6,780 bases of DNA from Pseudomonadota bacterium (lineage in GTDB: Bacteria; Pseudomonadota; Alphaproteobacteria; Acetobacterales; Acetobacteraceae). The translations under genes and the position numbers were made by a program. Positions 6,494 to 6,780 of this stretch are shown one piece after another. Below the pieces are notes generated by a model that made no database searches, had not been told where the DNA came from, and saw nothing but the letters and a program-made list of their open reading frames with translations. Location of the stretch: NCBI GenBank assembly GCA_021779655.1, contig JAJYAF010000117.1:1-6780 (forward strand). Direction: 5' to 3'. Numbering within the stretch: position 1 is the stretch's first letter; each line of letters starts with the position of its first letter.

Positions 6494-6780
6494 CTATCCC
6501 GCGTCCTGCGGGGCGCCAGGCTCGCGCAGAACGCCCATTTTCAGCATCGCGGCCAGAACCATCCCCCGGACCGGCCGCGCCACCGCCAGTTCGAACACGA
6601 TGCAAGCCGGCACGAAAACCGCGATGAAACGCCCCCACCCCGCGCGCCAATGCAGCGCCACCAGAAACATCACCGCTCCCATCACCCACAGCCCCAGCAG
6701 AATGGTGAGGTAGGAAGGCAGCAGCTCAAGCCGCACGCGCCCCAGCGGCGCGCCGCAACGGGGGCAACTGGGCCGCACCG
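6494..6780 (-). CDS. DUF983 family membrane protein, C-terminal part (5' end beyond window)
   Basis: The frame is open from the right edge to a TAG at 6494-6496, giving about 95 visible residues. It shows a CPRCGAPLG zinc-ribbon-like knuckle, then LPSYLTI followed by a hydrophobic segment (about residues 22-43), a short W-rich turn, and a second hydrophobic segment (about 51-66) ending in ARPVRGMVLAAML. This is the layout of the DUF983 family, small inner-membrane proteins of unknown function common in Alphaproteobacteria. The family usually has two CxxC pairs before the membrane part, and the pair seen here fits the second one, so the gene most likely continues past base 6780. A GTG at 6776-6778 could be a start but would leave only one CxxC. 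The gene precedes the flavoenzyme by 7 bp in a probable operon. The family name rests on pattern recall, so it is less sure than the membrane topology. Confidence 0.72.
   Translation of the reverse strand, partial: VRPSCPRCGAPLGRVRLELLPSYLTILLGLWVMGAVMFLVALHWRAGWGRFIAVFVPACIVFELAVARPVRGMVLAAMLKMGVLREPGAPQDAG

Overview
The window is GC-rich DNA packed with genes of alphaproteobacterial type. Its codon use, the hybrid-kinase architecture and the DUF983 protein fit a Rhodospirillales/Acetobacteraceae-like bacterium, but this is an inference from style and not a species identification. I see no tRNA, rRNA, CRISPR array, insertion sequence, integrase or phage gene, and nothing suggests recent transfer. 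It reads as ordinary chromosome.

Layout from left to right: (1) the C-terminal effector domain of a LysR-type regulator on +, cut by the left edge (1-540); (2) after a 32-bp convergent gap, a complete aldehyde dehydrogenase of the Sad/GabD succinate-semialdehyde type on - (573-1943); (3) a 159-bp divergent intergenic region with a CCACGTGG palindrome; (4) a large soluble hybrid sensor histidine kinase on + (about 2103-5237) carrying three PAS-like domains, a HisKA/HATPase core and two C-terminal receiver domains; (5) a FAD-dependent amine-oxidase-type flavoenzyme on - (5215-6486), whose 3' end overlaps the kinase 3' end by 23 bp; (6) the C-terminal part of a DUF983 membrane protein on - (6494 to the right edge), 7 bp upstream of the flavoenzyme and probably in the same transcript.

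The kinase is an orphan here: no separate response regulator lies beside it, and its output must pass through its own receivers or an unlinked partner. Its most unusual feature is the first ~48 residues, which look like a ParD/CopG ribbon-helix-helix (RHH) unit joined to the front of the sensor. The dehydrogenase has a Cys-x-Cys catalytic loop like that of redox-switched mammalian SSADH. An amine oxidase could make aldehydes that a dehydrogenase removes, but the two genes are in different transcription units and a shared pathway is only speculation. I do not see a clear previously undescribed multi-gene system; the RHH-kinase fusion is the best lead.
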